Shown in pieces: positions 63,590 through 64,000 of a stretch of 64,000 nt of DNA (position 1 is the stretch's first letter; each line of letters begins with the position of its first letter). Both the position numbers and the translations under genes were made by a program. The notes beneath the pieces were generated by a model. It did not search any database and was not told the DNA's origin. It was given only the letters and a program-made list of their open reading frames with translations. This DNA comes from Bifidobacterium angulatum DSM 20098 = JCM 7096. GTDB taxonomy: Bacteria > Actinomycetota > Actinomycetes > Actinomycetales > Bifidobacteriaceae. The DNA lies in contig NZ_AP012322.1 in NCBI RefSeq assembly GCF_001025155.1, positions 496,001 to 560,000 of the forward strand, in the 5' to 3' direction.

Positions 63590-64000
63590 ATGACCATCCA
63601 CAACAGCACCGCAGAACTCATCGGCAACACCCCGCTCATCAAACTCAACCATGTGACGGACGGCATCGAAGCCACCATCGCTGTCAAGGTCGAATACTTC
63701 AACCCGGGAGGCTCCTCCAAAGACCGCATCGCCGAACGCATCATCGACGCCGCCGAGAAGAGCGGCGAACTCAAGCCCGGCGGCGTGATCGTCGAACCGA
63801 CCTCCGGCAACACCGGTGTAGGCCTGGCCATGGTCGCCCAGCAGCGCGGATACCGTGCGATCTTCGTCGTGCAGGACAAGGTCTCCGAATCCAAGCGTGC
63901 CGTGCTGCGCGCCTACGGCGCCGAAGTCGTGGTCGCGCCGACCAATGTGGAACCGGACGATCCGCGCTCCTACTACCGCGTGTCCGACCGTCTCGCCTCC
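63590..64000 (+). CDS. cysK: Cysteine synthase / cystathionine beta-synthase family protein, 3'-truncated by the window edge
   Basis: First 137 residues of a fold-type II PLP enzyme: AELIGNTPLIKLNHV, the PLP-lysine motif FNPGGSSKDRIAERII (Lys44), and the phosphate/substrate loop EPTSGNTGVGLAMVA. The segment APTNVEPDDPRSYYRVSDRLA is closer to cystathionine beta-synthases than to typical CysK, so it could make cysteine from O-acetylserine or cystathionine from homocysteine and serine. Ribosome site aaaggaaa before ATG 63590. The upstream Cys leader argues for a cysteine-supplying role. Confidence 0.88.
   Translation, partial: MTIHNSTAELIGNTPLIKLNHVTDGIEATIAVKVEYFNPGGSSKDRIAERIIDAAEKSGELKPGGVIVEPTSGNTGVGLAMVAQQRGYRAIFVVQDKVSESKRAVLRAYGAEVVVAPTNVEPDDPRSYYRVSDRLAS

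Overview
This 64 kb window is a chromosomal segment of a high-GC actinobacterium, almost certainly a Bifidobacterium. The evidence is the protein content: a complete FtsEX plus CHAP cell-wall hydrolase operon, DUF3107, DUF3052 and DUF2342/Zincin_2 proteins, gluABCD, a sucrose phosphorylase/hydrolase-type scr locus, the MEP isoprenoid genes and a VKOR oxidase. GTG starts and starts lying 6-9 nt after a -10-like box (leaderless mRNAs) also fit. I cannot fix the species. There is no prophage, insertion sequence, CRISPR array or rRNA; the single RNA gene is tRNA-Val(TAC). Most of the window is ordinary core genome with short, hairpin-marked intergenic gaps.

Layout. 0-7 kb: sulfur amino acid block: end of metN, metI, an aminotransferase, a decayed C-terminal fragment of a cystathionine gamma-synthase-type gene, an SPFH protein, a PatB-type C-S lyase and a LysR regulator. 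7-11.6 kb: patatin, murI, dapF, VKOR, PHP phosphoesterase. 11.7-18.5 kb: an actinobacterial group of poorly understood genes: DUF3107, a kinase-fold protein with degenerate catalytic residues, a compact UvrD-like helicase, a Zincin_2 protein, a Lon-domain membrane protein without its PDZ domain, and DUF3052. 18.7-26.5 kb: tRNA-Val, a DivIVA-like protein, dxr, ispG, a membrane alpha/beta hydrolase, recO, uppS.

26.5-36.5 kb is the accessory part: an AbiEi-like/DUF559-like nuclease gene bracketed by nested palindromes, a nucleoside hydrolase, an incomplete THI5-type ABC importer, another palindrome copy, and the sucrose locus (GH32 enzyme, sugar/H+ symporter, LacI regulator) with a clear promoter/operator. 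36.6-47.3 kb: ilvD, a 44-residue membrane protein, prfB, ftsE-ftsX-CHAP hydrolase, smpB, glmS, an RluA-type pseudouridine synthase. 47.4-52.5 kb: DUF349 protein, hisS-aspS, a second small membrane protein. 52.6-61.4 kb: two ABC importers, gluABCD and a five-gene peptide/nickel-type system. 61.4-64 kb: a polytopic membrane protein and the start of cysK/CBS.

The most interesting signals are (i) a leaderless 10-codon upstream ORF, MFNRSCCCCR, with four consecutive Cys codons 277 nt before the cysteine synthase/CBS gene, a textbook-looking cysteine attenuator; and (ii) nested palindromic elements built from repeated ~20-bp units in a + + - - arrangement, three based on GGACGAAATC (two bracket the AbiEi/nuclease gene, whose stop codon lies in a repeat) and one of the same architecture built on TTCCGTAGGTGG.
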